Part shown: one piece after another, positions 14,559 to 15,256 of the stretch | Position numbering within the stretch: the first letter of the stretch is position 1 | Layout: the number at the start of each line of letters is the position of its first letter | Assembly: GCA_016839845.1 (NCBI GenBank) | Contig: JAEOTL010000475.1 | Span: 1 to 15,256 of the forward strand | From: Promethearchaeota archaeon | GTDB taxonomy: Archaea; Asgardarchaeota; Lokiarchaeia; Sigynarchaeales; SOKP01 | DNA length: 15,256 nucleotides | Reading direction: 5' to 3' | Notes under the pieces: model-generated | What the model was told of the DNA's origin: nothing | Seen by the model: only the letters and a program-made list of their open reading frames with translations | The model's database searches: none | Made by a program: the position numbers and the translations under genes

Positions 14559-14685
14559 CTCCCTCCCTTGGCAGTTCTAAGCTTTTAAATTTTTAACTCA
14601 GATTTAATAATAACTATCATTTATTTTCTCCAATTGAATCCTTATTTTCTTTACAAGTTCTTTTGTCGATAGGAAAATAATTAAT

Positions 14686-14705
14686 ACACTCGATTATTAG
14701 AGTGT
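14686..14705. promoter_or_regulatory. Inverted repeat ACACTC-N8-GAGTGT, candidate operator
   Basis: A perfect 6-bp inverted repeat lies 59 nt before the ATG of the Fe-S/winged-helix gene and just upstream of an AT-rich TATA-like stretch (about 14718-14735). The spacing suits a dimeric regulator, but it could equally be an RNA hairpin. Confidence 0.35.
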
Positions 14706-14763
14706 AAACGGAAAGCAATACAATAATTAATTAAAGGTTTTTTCACTATTTTTTTTTAGGTAG

Positions 14764-15256
14764 ATGGATAGCACCCCGACAGTTTATAGAGAGTTACAAC
14801 TGCATTTGGATAAATTACCCGTCGGATTTCCTCAGACAGACTCTGGTGTGGAAATTCAAATTCTAAAACTTCTCTTTACACCTGAAGAAGCCCAAATAGC
14901 ACTGAAACTTCAATTAATACCGGATACTTTAAGAACTGTGTATAGGAGAGCTAAAGATATTATTGATTCAAAAGAGGAACTAAGAGTTTTACTCGACAGT
15001 TTAGTTGAAAAAGGAGCGATTTTCGGGAAAAAGAAGGGGAAGAGAGTTTACTATGCAAATGCCATGTTCATTATTGGAGTATATGAATTTCAAGTCCCAC
15101 GGGTCACGAGTGAATTTATGGATTTAATGCATCAATACATCGATGAAGCTTTCGCAGAGGAGTTTTTAAAAACAGGAATCCACCAGTTAAGAACCATACC
15201 AATAGAAAAGAGCTTATCAGTTGAATCACCTATCTATAAATACGATGATGTTATAA
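14764..15256 (+). CDS. N-terminal part of a winged-helix / probable 4Fe-4S protein (cut by window)
   Basis: The frame from ATG 14764 is open to the window edge (164 residues). It starts MDSTPTVYRELQLHLDKL and continues PVGFPQTDSGVEIQILKLLFTPEEAQIALKL in pieces, a winged-helix-like part ending in LVEKGAIFGKKKGKRVYYA, then FIIGVYEFQVPRV and EAFAEEFL with IPIEKSLSVESPIYKYDDV. This order resembles proteins of anaerobic archaea and bacteria that carry a regulatory-looking N-terminus and 4Fe-4S clusters further on. The cluster domain is outside the window, so that part is inference. AGGT lies 3 nt before the ATG; the T-run before it belongs to the leader. Confidence 0.75.
   Translation, partial: MDSTPTVYRELQLHLDKLPVGFPQTDSGVEIQILKLLFTPEEAQIALKLQLIPDTLRTVYRRAKDIIDSKEELRVLLDSLVEKGAIFGKKKGKRVYYANAMFIIGVYEFQVPRVTSEFMDLMHQYIDEAFAEEFLKTGIHQLRTIPIEKSLSVESPIYKYDDVI

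Larger units (their letters stand above)
14407..14573 (+). tRNA. tRNA-Phe (anticodon GAA) with three introns
   Basis: Exons 14407-14444, 14475-14488, 14521-14527 and 14559-14573 join to a 74-nt cloverleaf. The acceptor GCCAAGG pairs perfectly with CCTTGGC and the discriminator is A. The D stem is GCGT with ACGC, and the loop is AGCCCGGGA. The anticodon stem CCAGA pairs with TCTGG around CTGAAGA (anticodon GAA). The variable loop is GTATC, the T stem GAGGG with CCCTC, and the loop TTCAACT. No CCA is encoded. Each stem is perfect only with all three insertions removed. The unspliced sequence has no T arm, so standard scanning could miss the gene. The first intron is at the canonical 37/38 position; the others are in the T stem and T loop. 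Confidence 0.9.

Noticed and set aside
14407..14573. Split or permuted tRNA
   Set aside because: The exons occur in normal 5' to 3' order on one strand and join by simple removal of three introns.

Overview
The window looks archaeal and AT-rich. It carries an archaeal-type DnaG primase with a TOPRIM domain, a Get3/ArsA ATPase, prefoldin alpha, eIF6, Sec61-gamma/SecE, FtsY, RNase P subunit Rnp4, Nep1, and ribosomal proteins eS19, eL31, eL39 and eL20(LX). No single gene fixes the lineage. The large Fe-S protein at the right edge and the base composition suggest an Asgard (Promethearchaeota/Lokiarchaeia-like) genome; this is inference, moderate at best.

Layout. Positions 1-979 (minus): Get3/ArsA-like ATPase, running off the left edge. 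Positions 1237-2455 (plus): dnaG, interrupted by 37 nt. Positions 2481-6718 (minus): a compact information-processing operon read as rps19e, pdcd5, rpl39e, rpl31e, eif6, rpl20e(LX), pfdA, ftsY, secE. From a shared AT-rich region at 6719-6812 a divergent plus-strand operon starts: CRM/YhbY RNA-binding protein, rnp4, nep1 (to 8128). Then tRNA-Gly(UCC) at 8203-8274, a radical-SAM SPL-like gene overlapping an AlkD-type glycosylase gene (8535-10408), a metallo-beta-lactamase-fold hydrolase, a Lys/Asp-rich repeat protein, a zinc alcohol dehydrogenase, a HAD hydrolase, a 422-nt non-coding stretch with hairpins, a tRNA-Phe(GAA) gene broken by three introns (14407-14573), and the start of a winged-helix/Fe-S protein at the right edge.

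The most notable content is RNA splicing. The tRNA-Phe gene becomes a perfect 74-nt cloverleaf only after removal of three short introns (30, 32 and 31 nt; positions 37/38, 51/52 and in the T loop). The dnaG gene is interrupted, right after its conserved AIFGQ motif, by 37 nt that shift the frame and bring in a stop. Its junctions can be drawn as a 4-bp helix with an AAA bulge on each side, as expected of the archaeal bulge-helix-bulge (BHB) splicing motif. Removing it restores the family sequence exactly. A BHB intron in a primase mRNA would be unusual.

Functionally, the two divergent operons supply ribosome proteins, ribosome and tRNA maturation (eIF6, Nep1, RNase P, CRM protein) and co-translational targeting and folding (FtsY, SecE, prefoldin). 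The right half is an accessory region for nucleic-acid repair and metabolism.
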